DNA of 64,000 nt. Source: Rhodocollybia butyracea. Taxonomy: Eukaryota > Basidiomycota > Agaricomycetes > Agaricales > Omphalotaceae. Location: contig JADNRY010000067.1 in assembly GCA_015501585.1 (NCBI GenBank), positions 62,001 through 126,000 of the forward strand, in the 5' to 3' direction. The position numbers were made by a program, and so were the translations under genes. Below the pieces are notes generated by a model, which was not told the DNA's origin, did not search any database, and was given only the letters and a program-made list of their open reading frames with translations. This document shows positions 1-10,386 of this stretch, piece by piece (position 1 is the first letter of the stretch; each line of letters opens with the position of its first letter).

Positions 1-167
1 ACACCTTGCGAAACATCATGAGTATCGCTGGAAGTACCTCCAGGGTAACGACTGTGACCTTTCAATTCTCCTTTTCAGCGGAAAAAACACTCCAGCAAAT
101 TCGACTCGCGACATTCCTGTTGCAAAGAATCCAGCATCCACTAAATAGCATTCAAATTTTTTTTTAG

Positions 168-1206
168 CGGAGTGAAAAGTGATATACCTTATTTCTCTCC
201 CTCTTTCAACATGTTTCCTTCCTTCAATGGCGAATTTGGACGCTTACTTTGGGAAGCACACCGTCTGCGTTGCTCGTCGCTCACACTATTCGGTATCATT
301 CCCTTCACACAAGACTGCTTCAAATTCAGCCCTCTCATAAACACATCCCTTTCTTATTTCGCTGTTGATGCCGCCTTCTTACTTTCCCGAGCACAACGAG
401 GGTGGCTCATAGAGTTATTGAATGCCTCCAAGGCGATTTCCCATATTCGGGCTTATGGCTCCGAAGGATGGACCCACATCCTACCAAAGCTTCGCTTGCC
501 TTCCATAACGGGGATATCGTTCATTGGAAAAGCTGTCGGAACACCTTCCGCTATCGAAATCTTAGCTGAATTTTGCAATCGGCATCAGAACTTATGCAGA
601 ATCGATTGTGGCTCATATCAATCCAAGACGTCTCTGACCCCCTGCCAATATTCCCTTTCCCAGATGCAGGAACTCAGAGCATCGGTCTCTCAACTACTGT
701 ATTTTGTTTCCGATCCTTCTCGCCTGTGCAATCTAAAAGTGATTGAGATTCAATGCCCTGAGCTTGACCTTCACTTACCTTCAATGTCATCCCATTCAAC
801 CACTGGACTCTGGCATCTCTTCTCATGCTTATGCGACCGTCCCTCCATCCAAGAACTTATAGTTCCCGCTAATTTTCCCGGACTGGAAAAAGATGTTCTC
901 TCAAAGACGCAATCTTCGCTAGAATCCAGATTCATATATCTCACAAAGTTGCAGTTCAGAGAGTTCCACTCTCTTGCAGAACCAGCCAGACAAGATTTTT
1001 TGAAGTGGAGTTCTAAGGTATTTCCCAGTTTGAAATCACTGGAGCTGGCCTACTCCATGTCCATGGGGTGGGACGCCGAGCAGACTTCATGTTTTGCTCG
1101 GACTGTTGCCAAAGAGTTGCCATTGATTGAGAATTTGACACTTGAATACAGAACTCGAAGGGTGAGGGAATGGATAGAAGATCCCTTGGAGTCCACTAAA
1201 GCATAA
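168..1206 (+). CDS. F-box/LRR-like protein, 3' part
   Basis: The open frame runs to a TAA at 1204-1206 and has no convincing start. It is preceded by a pyrimidine tract ending in AG at 166-167, which looks like a 3' splice site, so this is probably the last exon of a gene that begins before the window. The first in-frame ATG is at 211. The roughly 340 residues have the irregular leucine-rich texture of the C-terminal half of basidiomycete F-box-like proteins, for example SLKSLELAYSM and LPLIENLTLEY. These families usually carry an N-terminal F-box that would bind Skp1 in SCF ubiquitin ligases. That part is not visible here, so the assignment rests on texture alone. Confidence 0.5.
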
Positions 1207-1678
1207 CCTTCATGTTTGTATTTGACTCTCGGACTCCTGTTCATCAGGAAAAAATAACCCTTATATGACGCTGTATGTATCATACATATCTATTGTATAG
1301 CTGTTTAAAGGTCCCCCTGTACATATGGTACTGTATCACTCTGTTTATACTGTATACTGTACCATTTCATTCAATTCAACGGTCACATGTCACAGGGGTC
1401 AAAAAAGTCAAAAAAAAATCACTGGTCACAGGTTACTTTGGGTTGTGTCGAATCCATTTTTTGATTCAATTTTGTTGCTAAAAATGGCTTTCTTTTCTTG
1501 AATTGTAGCTAACATACATAGGTAGCTACTGTTGCAATACATAGTGTGTTTGGCACTCCAAATTCAGAGTGGGAGAGAGTGGAGCAGTGCCAGAATATCA
1601 AGGACCTTTAGTAGCTTAGAAGGATAATGGATTGTGATAAGTTCAGGTGGTAGAATCAACATTTCAGTGCACATTGTA
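1207..1678. other. Intergenic, AT-rich, with a dispersed repeat
   Basis: No gene seen. About 1240-1360 (CATCAGGAAAAAATAACCC onward, then strings of CATAC and TGTATC) is clearly related to 29985-30110, so it is a copy of a short dispersed repeat. It also sits just downstream of the F-box-like stop codon. Confidence 0.5.
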
Positions 1679-3778
1679 CATCAGCAAGTTCACACAAATG
1701 TAAACGAGGTACTGTTCGATCCGTCCCACTCAGATACCAATCAAACCTGAAGTCACATCAAAGTCACGGTAAAGGCGCTGAGTCCGGGCAGGGTCCCGGC
1801 TTGAACAGCTGTTTCTAGCCATGCCCATCACCGGACGCTTCAGGTATTGCACCATTTTTGGCCGCGCGTCGACACGCGTAAATTGAATATTTCAGAATTG
1901 TAGGTACCGCGCTAGGTCGCAATAAGTCGACAATAAGGGCCTCCTAGTAGGTATTTTGCGGCGTGCATATTTTATACTTCCTCAAGGACAGTACCATGCC
2001 TTATTCTACACAATTAATCATGCATACTTTAAGAGAGAGCAACCGAATTTATTGAACATTCAGTGGCACGAGTTGTTCAAGCTTCCGAATCAGCCAAAAG
2101 AGCATTGTCTGAATCATTCACTAGTTAATTTGCAGAAGAATGCTAAAATACAAAGAGGCAGCTGGAGGATATAAGTACTTCCTTTCAGCCAATCACCATC
2201 TCTTCTTCCATAGCTTCATAACACATATTCAAATACATTGAGCTTGTGTACATGCTGTAGTACCCCAGGAATACCTGCAGTTGCGAGTGTGCTTCATCCT
2301 CTTTCAGGGCTGATGCGCTACTATATTTACTAACAAGCCGGTCACTCCGTTGTCACTTTTGGCCTCTCGTAAGGATAACATAAGGATCGAGTGGGACGGA
2401 TCGAACCCGTACTCAATGTAAACGGTATAATTGCATACCCGGTGTAATCAAAACGCCTATACATACCCCATCATACTTGCCAAGATTTTGATCAATCATA
2501 CTCGCAGTATAATCATTATACCTGATTATACCAAGTTTATACCAAGTTATACATTGCTGATATGGGCTGTACCAGCACCAGGAATTAACCTATTACAAGC
2601 CCTTGAGCTTTAGCCTCACATTGCCAACATTTTCAGTGATAATTTCAAGTGATAAACCTTTGTTCGAGAACTCGGCGGAACACAAAAAATTAAAAAACGA
2701 CAAGTCAAGCGGCCGGCACTTCACAATCTCGTGACAACTATACAGTTTAGTCTCACGGATTTTTCTCATCTTTGCGTTTCTTTCTCCTGACACTGTTCCC
2801 TCATCTCTCGAGCCCTCATTTGCCAGCTATTTCTACCACTGGAGAGGCATCAAGCAGAATGCAATAGCCTCAAAGATAGAGATGCTCTGAGGTTTTCGCT
2901 AGGTGTGTCTTATACTCTCCCCATGGGTCTTCAATATTCTGACTTGTATTTCTAGTATAACTGTCTTCTTGTAATCCAGCATATTATTCTGAGTCTTTGA
3001 TTGTGCGTCTCTATTTTGTTAAAAGAGCTCGGAGTTTCGGTACGTCTCATTTTTTTTCCCCATTGAATGAGTTTTTAATTTGTTTTTTCAGGTCTTCGTT
3101 CAGGTCTTCGAGGTCTTTGAAGCGCTCAGGCGTTTTTTTTTTTTGCCTTCGAATGGACATCGGCATAGCTACACCCAAGCAACGATGAGGCTAAGGGTTT
3201 GGTGCGTCTCATTTTTTTTTGCCTTCGAACGAGTTCTTAATTTCGTTTTTTCAAGGATTTGGGGCACTTGGAAGGCATTGGCATAGCTGCACCCAGCAGT
3301 GACGAGGCTATCATCATATGATGCCTTTTGTTCGCTCTGTTAATCTATCTACAGGGACTGTCATGGGATTTTAGACTGTCCAACACGGTTGCTTCCTTTG
3401 ATAGTGTGTATCTTAGTACCTCAATATGTACAGTAGTAGTTCGCTGTAATGTACCCAAGCAATAACAATCATTTTTCACCGTTTTTTCACTGTCCCTAAT
3501 GTATAATGAGCAATAATTGAGGTAAAAATTGGCTGTATAATGCGGTATGAGTGGGTATAATGCTGTATCATGACTGGCATAATCAGTATAAACGGTGGTA
3601 TAAATCAGCACGTGAACCGGGTGCATAAATGCGCATAATGAGCTATATTGAGGCATTTCCATTATGCACTTGGGGGTCTATACATACCCGTACATACTCC
3701 CGAAATTTGTATAATAAGGCGTGATCCGCATGTATACATGCAATCATGCCCAATCATGATTGTGGAGAAATGCTGATG
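1679..3778 (+). mobile_element. TA-flanked DNA element, left copy (non-autonomous)
   Basis: The element starts CATCAGCAAGTTCACAC and ends GAAATGCTGATG. It is bounded by TA on both sides (1677-1678 and 3779-3780), as expected for Tc1/mariner-type insertion. Without the MITE inserted at 1706-2414 and its duplicated target it is about 1.38 kb. A full-length copy in the opposite orientation lies at 14733-16112 and agrees base for base over long stretches. Terminal inverted repeats are only about 8-10 bp (CATCAGCA). No transposase is visible in either copy, so the family is probably mobilised in trans. Superfamily is inferred from the TA duplication only. Confidence 0.75.
1706..2414. mobile_element. 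MITE nested in the TA element, 9 bp target duplication
   Basis: Terminal inverted repeats of about 25 bp are visible: the left end contains TTCGATCCGTCCCACTC at 1714-1731 and the right end contains its complement at 2390-2406. The target duplication AATGTAAAC is at 1697-1705 and 2415-2423. The empty site is preserved in the other TA-element copy (right copy, near 16090), which reads straight through this sequence without the insert. A 9 bp duplication fits Mutator-like elements, but a 10 bp reading is also possible. There is no coding capacity. Confidence 0.8.
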
Positions 3779-3780
3779 TA

Positions 3781-3922
3781 CAACTTGGTAGGTGACTGTT
3801 AAATGACTGGGTTATCAAATGATCGTGGAATATTAAGACTTTATCTGTAATCTGACAATAGGTTGCAAAGAGGCACAAACAGAGCACATCAGTGCACCGA
3901 CTCATGCTGCTATCAAGTATAA
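3781..3922. other. Short unique spacer before the copia LTR
   Basis: Nothing recognised. It ends in TATAA at 3918-3922, which is not repeated on the far side of the copia element (CCATT at 14018-14022). Confidence 0.4.
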
Positions 3923-4438
3923 TGTAGAAACAGCGGTCAGTCAACACAAGGTCAACAGCATACTCACCTGAGAGTGTAAGGATGTTACAGGAGTTGTAAG
4001 AGTGCTTGTTGAGAGTAGAACAAGTGTCCAGACGAATGGTAGGATTCTTGGTTTTTGTTACAGGAAAATATCTACAGTATTTATACTACAGAATATAATA
4101 AACCCTATAACAATGTATGAGTCTACTTGAGTCGTACTGCTAAACATAGTGCATATACATGTGCATAATGTACCCTAGAAGATGGAGTTCGTATGGTAAT
4201 TCTATAGGTAATGTTCATAGGTACTGCAAGGCAGCGTACAAGCTATGTATCATAAGACTAATAGCGAATGGCATAATTGACTACATCTATACAAACCTGC
4301 GTAGAGGCTGCGTCTAGTGTTTGAGGGTGAGTTTCAACATAGCATATATCGACAGTTCATTGATTGTATAGCAAGTGCGTCTAGTTGACTCACATTACTG
4401 ATTAGATACAACTCATAAGTGGTAATCTAGTTTCAACA
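3923..4438 (-). repeat. Copia 3' LTR
   Basis: It is 516 bp, the same length as the 5' LTR at 13502-14017. The roughly ten differences I see between them are nearly all C/T or G/A transitions at CpG sites, for example GTCAAC against GTCGAC and TTGAC against TCGAC. This indicates a fairly recent insertion with methylation-type decay. Confidence 0.93.
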
Positions 4439-4683
4439 CTCCCCCTCGCTAAGAATTGTAGCTAAGAAGTATAATTTTTATCGACTTTAAACGGCATTAT
4501 AGTTTATAGACATATTGCACAGTCTATGACGAATCAGTTAAAGAGAATTCCTAGACTGTTACGGAATTTCTGGAACTTGACAAGTGCAAGGTTCTTCGTG
4601 AGAAGATCTGCAACATTATCATCAGTAGGAACATAGAAGAGTTCTATTTCTTTTGATTCGATGCGTTCTCTGATATAATGAAA

Positions 4684-5169
4684 TCATATATCAATATGCT
4701 TGGTTCTTCTTTCTTGTACAGGATTAGATCCCAGAAAGATTGATCCTTGATTATCACCACATAAGGGCAATACAGCGATAGTAATTCCAATCTCAGAAAA
4801 GAGAGACTTGAGCCACATAAGTTGTCTACACGAATCAGATAAAGCCATGTATTCAGCTTCAGTTGATGAAAGAGCAACTGTTTTCTGTTTGTGAGAAGTC
4901 CAGCAGATTGGACCTGTGGCAAGTTTGATAATCATCCCAGTATGGGATTTTCGATCATCTGGATCTGATGCCCAGTCAGAATCACAATAGGCTAAGAAGC
5001 CATGGTCAGATCTACCATCAAAGACAAGTACATAAGTAGAAGTCCCAATTAAGTAGCGCACAATGTAAAGTGCTTTGGCCAGGTGGTCTGGGTTTGGATT
5101 CGCCGAATACTGTGAGAGTTTTATAACGGCATAAGCAATGTCGGGTCGGGTGCCTAGCATCAGATACAA
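4684..5169 (-). pseudogene. Copia RNase H region
   Basis: The copia RNase H segment is recognisable by LGTRPDIAYAV at the start, the conserved SDWASDPDDRKSHTG, and ALSSTEAEYMAL carrying the conserved acidic residue. It would degrade the RNA strand of the cDNA hybrid. It is separated from the RT block by a frame change near 5170-5310, and its own end is cut by a stop near 4684, so it cannot be made as one polyprotein. Family assignment is firm and function is lost. Confidence 0.88.
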
Positions 5170-5308
5170 TTACGCTTTGGAAGCGTTGTCTAAGTTTGGC
5201 ATCTACACGACCAGTGTTTGCACGAGGAACCCAGGATGAAGGTAATGGGGTTGGGGTAGCTTTGGCATTAGTCAGTCCAAAATGTTCTATGCCCTTTTGA
5301 AGATAAGG

Positions 5309-5900
5309 TTATTGGTCAAGTGTTAAGACATGTTTGGAATGATCCCATGTAATTTGCATTCCAAGGAACTCAGTTGGTTCTCCTAGATCATGACATTCCC
5401 ATAATTTCATAAACTTGTTTTTCTTTTTAAGAACAAGATCTTTGTCCTTGCCAAGAAAGAGTGCGTCATCAACATAGATGATGGCAGTTACGGTTTTGCC
5501 ATTTGATTTAAAGATGTATACACCAGCATCTGAAGAGCAGCGCTTAAATCCCAATTTTCCCATGGAGGCGTTACATTCCTTCCACCAGGATAAGCTAGCT
5601 TGTTTCAGTCCGTATAATGCACGATGTAACCGCCATACTTTTGGTGTGCCTTCTTTAATGAAGTCTTTAGGTTGTTCCATGTAGATCTCTTCATCTAGCT
5701 TGCCATAAAGAAAAGCCTGTTTGACGTCAAGAGCCTGAATTTCCCAGTCCTCTAATGCGGCTAAAGCTAGGAGAGTTCGTACAGTTTCAAACCGGGCGAC
5801 TGGTGAGAACAACTCATTATAATCCACACCTTCTACTTGTGAAAAACCTTTTGCTATGAGTCGGGCTTTATAGCGACCCTCAGATTTTTTAGTAAAAACC
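5309..5900 (-). pseudogene. Copia reverse transcriptase region
   Basis: Reading on the minus strand gives the copia RT signature: SPVARFETVRTLLALAA, DVKQAFLYGKL, RALYGLKQA and the catalytic YVDDALFLG. Upstream of the first methionine the frame continues through GRYKARLIAKGFSQVEGVDYNE to about 5900, where a stop separates it from the preceding block. RT copies the element RNA into cDNA in the virus-like particle. The catalytic motif is intact, but stops at both ends break the polyprotein. Confidence 0.9.
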
Positions 5901-5902
5901 CA

Positions 5903-6900
5903 TCAACAACGGATAGGTTTGCGACCTTTTGGTAGATCAACTACTTCAAAGACATTTCGTTTCTTCAAACCATTGATCTCATCTTTGCATGCTTGATCCC
6001 ATTTCTTTCTTTCAGCAGAAGGTAAATGACGATATGATGTTGGAGAAATCCAATTATCAGGATTATTCCTAGCGGCTTTGTGTTTAGCCGGTATCATTTC
6101 ACTGTCAAGATCTGTGATAAAAGATGATTCTTCTAGGGAATTGGAGATTGCTTGCGAAAGAAGGTATTTTTGTAATTCAACTCCCCCTTCCTGAGCTAGT
6201 TTAGTCAGAAGTGCTTCCTCTTCTATGTCAGAATCCGGAGTAGCGCCTGGAGGTGGCGGTGTGACCATGCGGTCATCAGGATTCAATGGACGTGGTGGTG
6301 GAACCGGTGGCAGAACTTTATCAGGAACTATATTGCGAGCAGGCACAAGTCCATGTCTAGCGTGTCCAAAGCACTCAGCACGTTCTTCACAATCAGCTTG
6401 TTGGCTTCAAGTGCCAGGCGTGGTATCATGCCAGGGCGCAAGGGTGCACGACGTTCTCTAGTGGGGTTCACATGTTTCCATGCTTCAACGTCTTCGGGAC
6501 GGTAGCTAAATGGATTAGGATCGGGAGCAGGTGGTGAAGGGTCTCTTGCTTGAGGTGGAGGGGTGGGTGATTGAGATGGTACCGGAGGATTGGGATTTGG
6601 AGCATCATCATCACCAGGCAGATCTGGATCTGGGCCAGCTGGTGGACTGTGCAGTCCATTATCCGGTTCAGTAAACGGTTGTGGTTGATCTTCCGGGAAT
6701 TCCGGATCAAATGGAATGTCTGCACCATTACCATTTGAAGGTTGCGAAGGTTTCACAGGCGTGGGGGCAAGAGGTATAGCGGGTTTTACTCCAGAATCAG
6801 ATTCGGATTTGCACCGTGGAAACCATTTCTCATAGAAAGTTGCTTGTGCAGCATGCACTACGCATGAATAGATATCCTTTGCTTCCTTGGTCATATCCAA
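5903..6900 (-). pseudogene. Copia pol linker between integrase and RT
   Basis: Two overlapping minus-strand frames (6328-6900 and 5903-6346) encode the proline- and acid-rich linker (runs such as PSPPAPDPNP and GPDPDLPGDDD), followed by the conserved entry to RT with SAERKKWDQACKDEINGL. A frameshift near 6340 separates the two. The tail ending at about 5903 reads LPKGRKPIRC and then stops where a copia RT would continue with a tryptophan. Confidence 0.8.
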
Positions 6901-7033
6901 TGAAAGTCATTCCTTCAGAGTGTGGGGATTGTTTATTTTTTCGCTTGTCAATAGGAATAAAGACATAAGCGCCACAGCCAAAGGTTCTGAAGTACGAGAC
7001 ATCAGGTTTCTTTTTGAGAAAACCTTCAATTGG
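6830..7033 (-). pseudogene. Copia integrase C-terminal part, separated by an insertion
   Basis: The minus frame continues the integrase downstream of the gag-only insertion with IEGFLKKKPDVSYFRTFGC and GYDQGSKGYLF, the usual copia sequence after the DDE core. It abuts the 5 bp duplication ATTGG at 7029-7033. Joining it across the insertion to the frame ending at 10387 restores the expected TP-x-E motif order. The frame is lost again near 6900. Confidence 0.85.
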
Positions 7034-7286
7034 TATAATGCGCCCTATGGGCAAAGTCCTTAAGAACACCGGTGAACACGACAAATAGGATACTATTGTG
7101 TGTACGACGGTGTAAAAGACTAACTAGACTCTTAAGTAATTGTACGATACTTATAGTAACAGATTTATTATATAATTAATAATAAATAGAATGATAAGAT
7201 AGACCATTTGGTCTATCGGCGGCGTCTAGGATGACCGTATCGCCAGATACGGTCAGTGGTGATTATGGAGAGGCGGAGGCGTTACA
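7034..7286 (-). repeat. Gag-only element copy 1, 3' LTR
   Basis: It is 253 bp. It contains the palindrome GATAGACCATTTGGTCTATC near 7197 and a GACCGTATC/GATACGGTC hairpin near 7233. It is nearly identical to 10129-10381. Confidence 0.93.
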
Positions 7287-7547
7287 CCCTCCCCCACCAG
7301 ATTAACATCAGGGATGTGAATCGAAAATGGTAATGACATCATCACCATCCAAACCATTTTTAATTTGGTTTAACATAGAATGATCCCGTATCAAGTACGG
7401 GATTAATTGATGCGGCCCATCAGATTTTCGGACTTGTCCGAATCAAACGATAGTGGGGCGTACCACTAGAGCATGATTTGATTCGGAAATGTCCAAATGT
7501 TCAACGCGCAGACTCGGAAGTTTCCGAGTATTGCTTAATGAGGATTC

Positions 7548-9959
7548 TCAGTGAGAATCCGGGCTGAGGATAAGTAGTGATACCCAGGTAAGGCATATTA
7601 CCTGGGTGTCGGAATAAACCAATAAAGGTTTATCCTTTCCGATACTTAAGGAGGTGTCCTCCTCGATTGGCTCAAGAACATTTTTAATGTTCTCGGTGTC
7701 TGACTCATCGGGGTGTTCTGATGATTCACGTTCATCGTCTCTATTCCTAGAAGAGACATAATATTTAGTGAGGGCCGTGTGGTCCTCAATGCGTGTGACG
7801 GCTCTGACCATCACTTCTAATTTGGCATACTCCGGAACGATCCCCTCGTTCGTGAGTTGCCTGATAATATTGAAGGGTAATCCCTCAATGAACCGTTTCC
7901 GCATTGTTGCATCATCCGGTGTTTGGAGCATCCGTGATGCCCATCGTGTAAGTGAGGAATAATAATCCCTCACACCCGTATCGGGTGAATACTCAATAAG
8001 GTCAAACTGCCGTGCAGCTTGATGAATGGTCGTTGCTTGGATGCAACGATCAAAGACACCAATGATGGCACCTTCAAATGTCCACTTAAGGACAGTGCGG
8101 TGTATACCAGCGACTTCGTCGTTATACCAGTCAAGGGCTTTGCCCTTTAGAAACATGCCAAGCACGGCAGTCCGTGTAGCATCGTAACCGTCACCGCACA
8201 TGCGGTTGACTACCATCCATTGGAGAAGTGACATTAGCCACCGCTTGAAGACATCAACATCCGGAGATCCGTCATAGACCTCCGGAGATGGAACTTTAAG
8301 AGCTTTACGGCTCTCAATGGGAGGGATAGGATTCCCTACCTTATCTCGAATTTGTTTACGGTACACTTTGTGTACCTTGTGTTTCCATTGGGAACAACGT
8401 TCGTCGTCACCTGTTGTTTCTCGCATCTTAGATGCAAGTGAACGCAGTATTTTACGGCGCTCATTAGGAGTAATTTTACCCTTACGGGTAGCAAATTTGT
8501 CTAGCCAAGAGGCATCAGACAAAGAGTCAGTATTTGACTCGGTATCACTAGAGTCAGATGATTCATCCGACCATGGCCTGCGTTTGCGGCCTTTGGATTT
8601 AGCACTCTTGTGCTTCCTCCCCCCTTCACGGGATTTTTTGCTAGGCGCTTTCGCTCTGGCATTATTGCTTGGTCCTGGAAAGGACTCAGCGGGTGGAATG
8701 TAAAATGGATCCCAGATTTCTCTGGGAGTAGTCAATTTATCAACGGGTATTCCGTCGACATTATATCCCACCATTTGGTCGGGAAGCCCAGATGGCGCGA
8801 ATCCAAAATCTCGGAGACTGGTGTTATGTTGGCGTTGAATCGCTATGCGACTCATCCAATCTTTAGCTACTCCCAACGGAAGCGGCTGTGGTTGCAACTC
8901 GGCCAATACCGTTGGTACTGGCATTGAACTTGGCTCTGGCGCATTGCTGGGCGGCAATTTGGGCAGTCTTACGGTAGTGTGTACTACCGGAGGGGCAACA
9001 CTTTGTGTCGCCGGGGCGATGGATATGGTAGTAGGAACTACCGGAAGGGTACCGTGTTGCGGTCCCATACTGGAATGATTTCCAGTAGTGTTTGGTACAA
9101 CTACTGGAGGTGTAATAATATTGGGTACCATTGGTGCCCTTGCAGTAGGGAAGTACATTGTACTTTCCTGTGGTGGTATTGCTACTACCTGATTGAAGTT
9201 ACGAGGTAACTTCGGTTCACTTTTAATGTTCACCGCGCTTTGTGGTGAGCAAGATTTGGTCACCGGTAATGGCCTGGGACCTTGCAGTGTCAGAGACGCT
9301 GCCTCCGCATTGGGACTCTGTCTCATGCGGGATGTGTAGATGGGTGTCGGTATAGTTACTGACACTGGTGCGTATTCCTGTCGGAATACAGGAACATGAC
9401 GGGGTGACTTGGTCATCCCTTGTGAATACTGTTTGTCCAACAGTGATTGTTGGACTGACGGTGCCTTGGGCACAGTCTCACGCCATTGGTGTACCGAGTT
9501 TTTTGCCTCGGTAGGAACAGATGGTGCTGCATTGTGCAATACTGGCGGTGTGACGGCAGGCCGTCTCGGTGTGGGTGCAGCAATAGTGATTCTATTGCTG
9601 TTTCTTGATGAAGAAGATCTTTCTTCATCAGATCGGATGCTAGATGCATCCCATTTCTCAGTTATATTGAGAATACGATTGAGTACTTGCGTACTCTTGT
9701 CGAGTGATGCCACTACATCTCGTAGCGCAGAAGAAATCTCACTTAAACCCTCTCGGGTTGGATGTTTCTTATGAATAGTCATAGACTGTTCATTCGGTGG
9801 ACTCTTGTCCTGCCTGTAGTGCCGTCCTTCAGACGCACGTACGGAATGAGTCGCTGATGCGACTGAATAGATTGAGTGTGGTGACACGTCACCACGACTG
9901 GAAGGTGCGCAATCGCGCACACTCTGATGTGACTTCTCTGATTGATTTTGAGAGGGCAT
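7548..9959 (-). CDS. Retrotransposon Gag, 803-residue intact frame
   Basis: One uninterrupted minus-strand frame starts at MPSQNQSEKSHQSVRD. Residues 1 to about 440 are low-complexity and rich in Ser, Pro and Thr. A basic stretch (KKSREGGRKHKSAKSKGRK) and an acidic serine run follow. The C-terminal third carries a retrotransposon Gag/capsid-like domain: PEVYDGSPDVDVFKRWL, FLKGKALDWYNDEV, VRDYYSSLTRWASRM and KRFIEGLP. No zinc knuckle CCHC is visible. Gag would form the particle that packages the element RNA. Relative to copy 2, a short deletion removes the original stop after DKPSE, so the last ~25 residues here are an aberrant extension. Confidence 0.88.
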   Translation of the reverse strand: MPSQNQSEKSHQSVRDCAPSSRGDVSPHSIYSVASATHSVRASEGRHYRQDKSPPNEQSMTIHKKHPTREGLSEISSALRDVVASLDKSTQVLNRILNITEKWDASSIRSDEERSSSSRNSNRITIAAPTPRRPAVTPPVLHNAAPSVPTEAKNSVHQWRETVPKAPSVQQSLLDKQYSQGMTKSPRHVPVFRQEYAPVSVTIPTPIYTSRMRQSPNAEAASLTLQGPRPLPVTKSCSPQSAVNIKSEPKLPRNFNQVVAIPPQESTMYFPTARAPMVPNIITPPVVVPNTTGNHSSMGPQHGTLPVVPTTISIAPATQSVAPPVVHTTVRLPKLPPSNAPEPSSMPVPTVLAELQPQPLPLGVAKDWMSRIAIQRQHNTSLRDFGFAPSGLPDQMVGYNVDGIPVDKLTTPREIWDPFYIPPAESFPGPSNNARAKAPSKKSREGGRKHKSAKSKGRKRRPWSDESSDSSDTESNTDSLSDASWLDKFATRKGKITPNERRKILRSLASKMRETTGDDERCSQWKHKVHKVYRKQIRDKVGNPIPPIESRKALKVPSPEVYDGSPDVDVFKRWLMSLLQWMVVNRMCGDGYDATRTAVLGMFLKGKALDWYNDEVAGIHRTVLKWTFEGAIIGVFDRCIQATTIHQAARQFDLIEYSPDTGVRDYYSSLTRWASRMLQTPDDATMRKRFIEGLPFNIIRQLTNEGIVPEYAKLEVMVRAVTRIEDHTALTKYYVSSRNRDDERESSEHPDESDTENIKNVLEPIEEDTSLSIGKDKPLLVYSDTQVICLTWVSLLILSPDSH

Positions 9960-10128
9960 GGGGACAGCAAATGATATAGTGGGACGGAAAAATGGAGCGG
10001 GTTTGTATAGCTTGTGAAGCGAGTTGGAATAATGATTGTTATACTTGGTAGTATAACTGTTTTTAGCTTGTTTTAACTAATAGCTTTGTGTTATTCACAC
10101 AATAGTAATTTTTTGATGTTCAAAAAAG

Positions 10129-10381
10129 TATAACGCGCCCTATGGGCAAAGTCCTTAAGAACACCGGTGAACACGACAAATAGGATACTATTGTGTGTAC
10201 GACGGTGTAAAAGACTAACTAGACTCTTAAGTAATTGTACGATACTTATAGTAACAGATTTATTATATAATTAATAATAAATAGAATGATAAGATAGACC
10301 ATTTGGTCTATCGGCGGCGTCTAGGATGACCGTATCGCCAGATACGGTCAGTGGTGATTATGGAGAGGCGGAGGTGTTACA
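10129..10381 (-). repeat. Gag-only element copy 1, 5' LTR
   Basis: It is 253 bp and abuts the ATTGG duplication at 10382-10386. The internal sequence next to it reads CTTTTTTGAACATC on the minus strand. There is no TGG-type primer-binding site for a tRNA 3' end, so the priming mechanism is unclear. Confidence 0.9.
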
Positions 10382-10386
10382 ATTGG

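Larger units (their letters stand above)
7034..10381 (-). mobile_element. Gag-only LTR retrotransposon, copy 1 (in copia integrase)
   Basis: The 253 bp LTRs (7034-7286 and 10129-10381) read TGTAAC at the minus-strand start and TTATA at the end. A 5 bp target duplication ATTGG is at 7029-7033 and 10382-10386. The internal region carries a single long minus-strand gag frame and no protease, RT, RNase H or integrase. This is the architecture known in plants as TR-GAG (terminal-repeat retrotransposon with GAG domain), so it must borrow polymerase in trans. A second copy is at 16294-19644. The sequence is packed with short inverted repeats (see findings). Confidence 0.93.

Noticed and set aside
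1706..2414. A tRNA or SINE origin for the MITE because of its B-box-like ends
   Set aside because: The motif is in inverted orientation at both ends and no cloverleaf or A box could be drawn.
7768..9774. Several open frames on the plus strand inside the gag-only element (and mirror frames at 16858-18910)
   Set aside because: They are antisense shadows of gag. Their length follows from the palindrome-rich, low-stop sequence, and they lack independent protein features.
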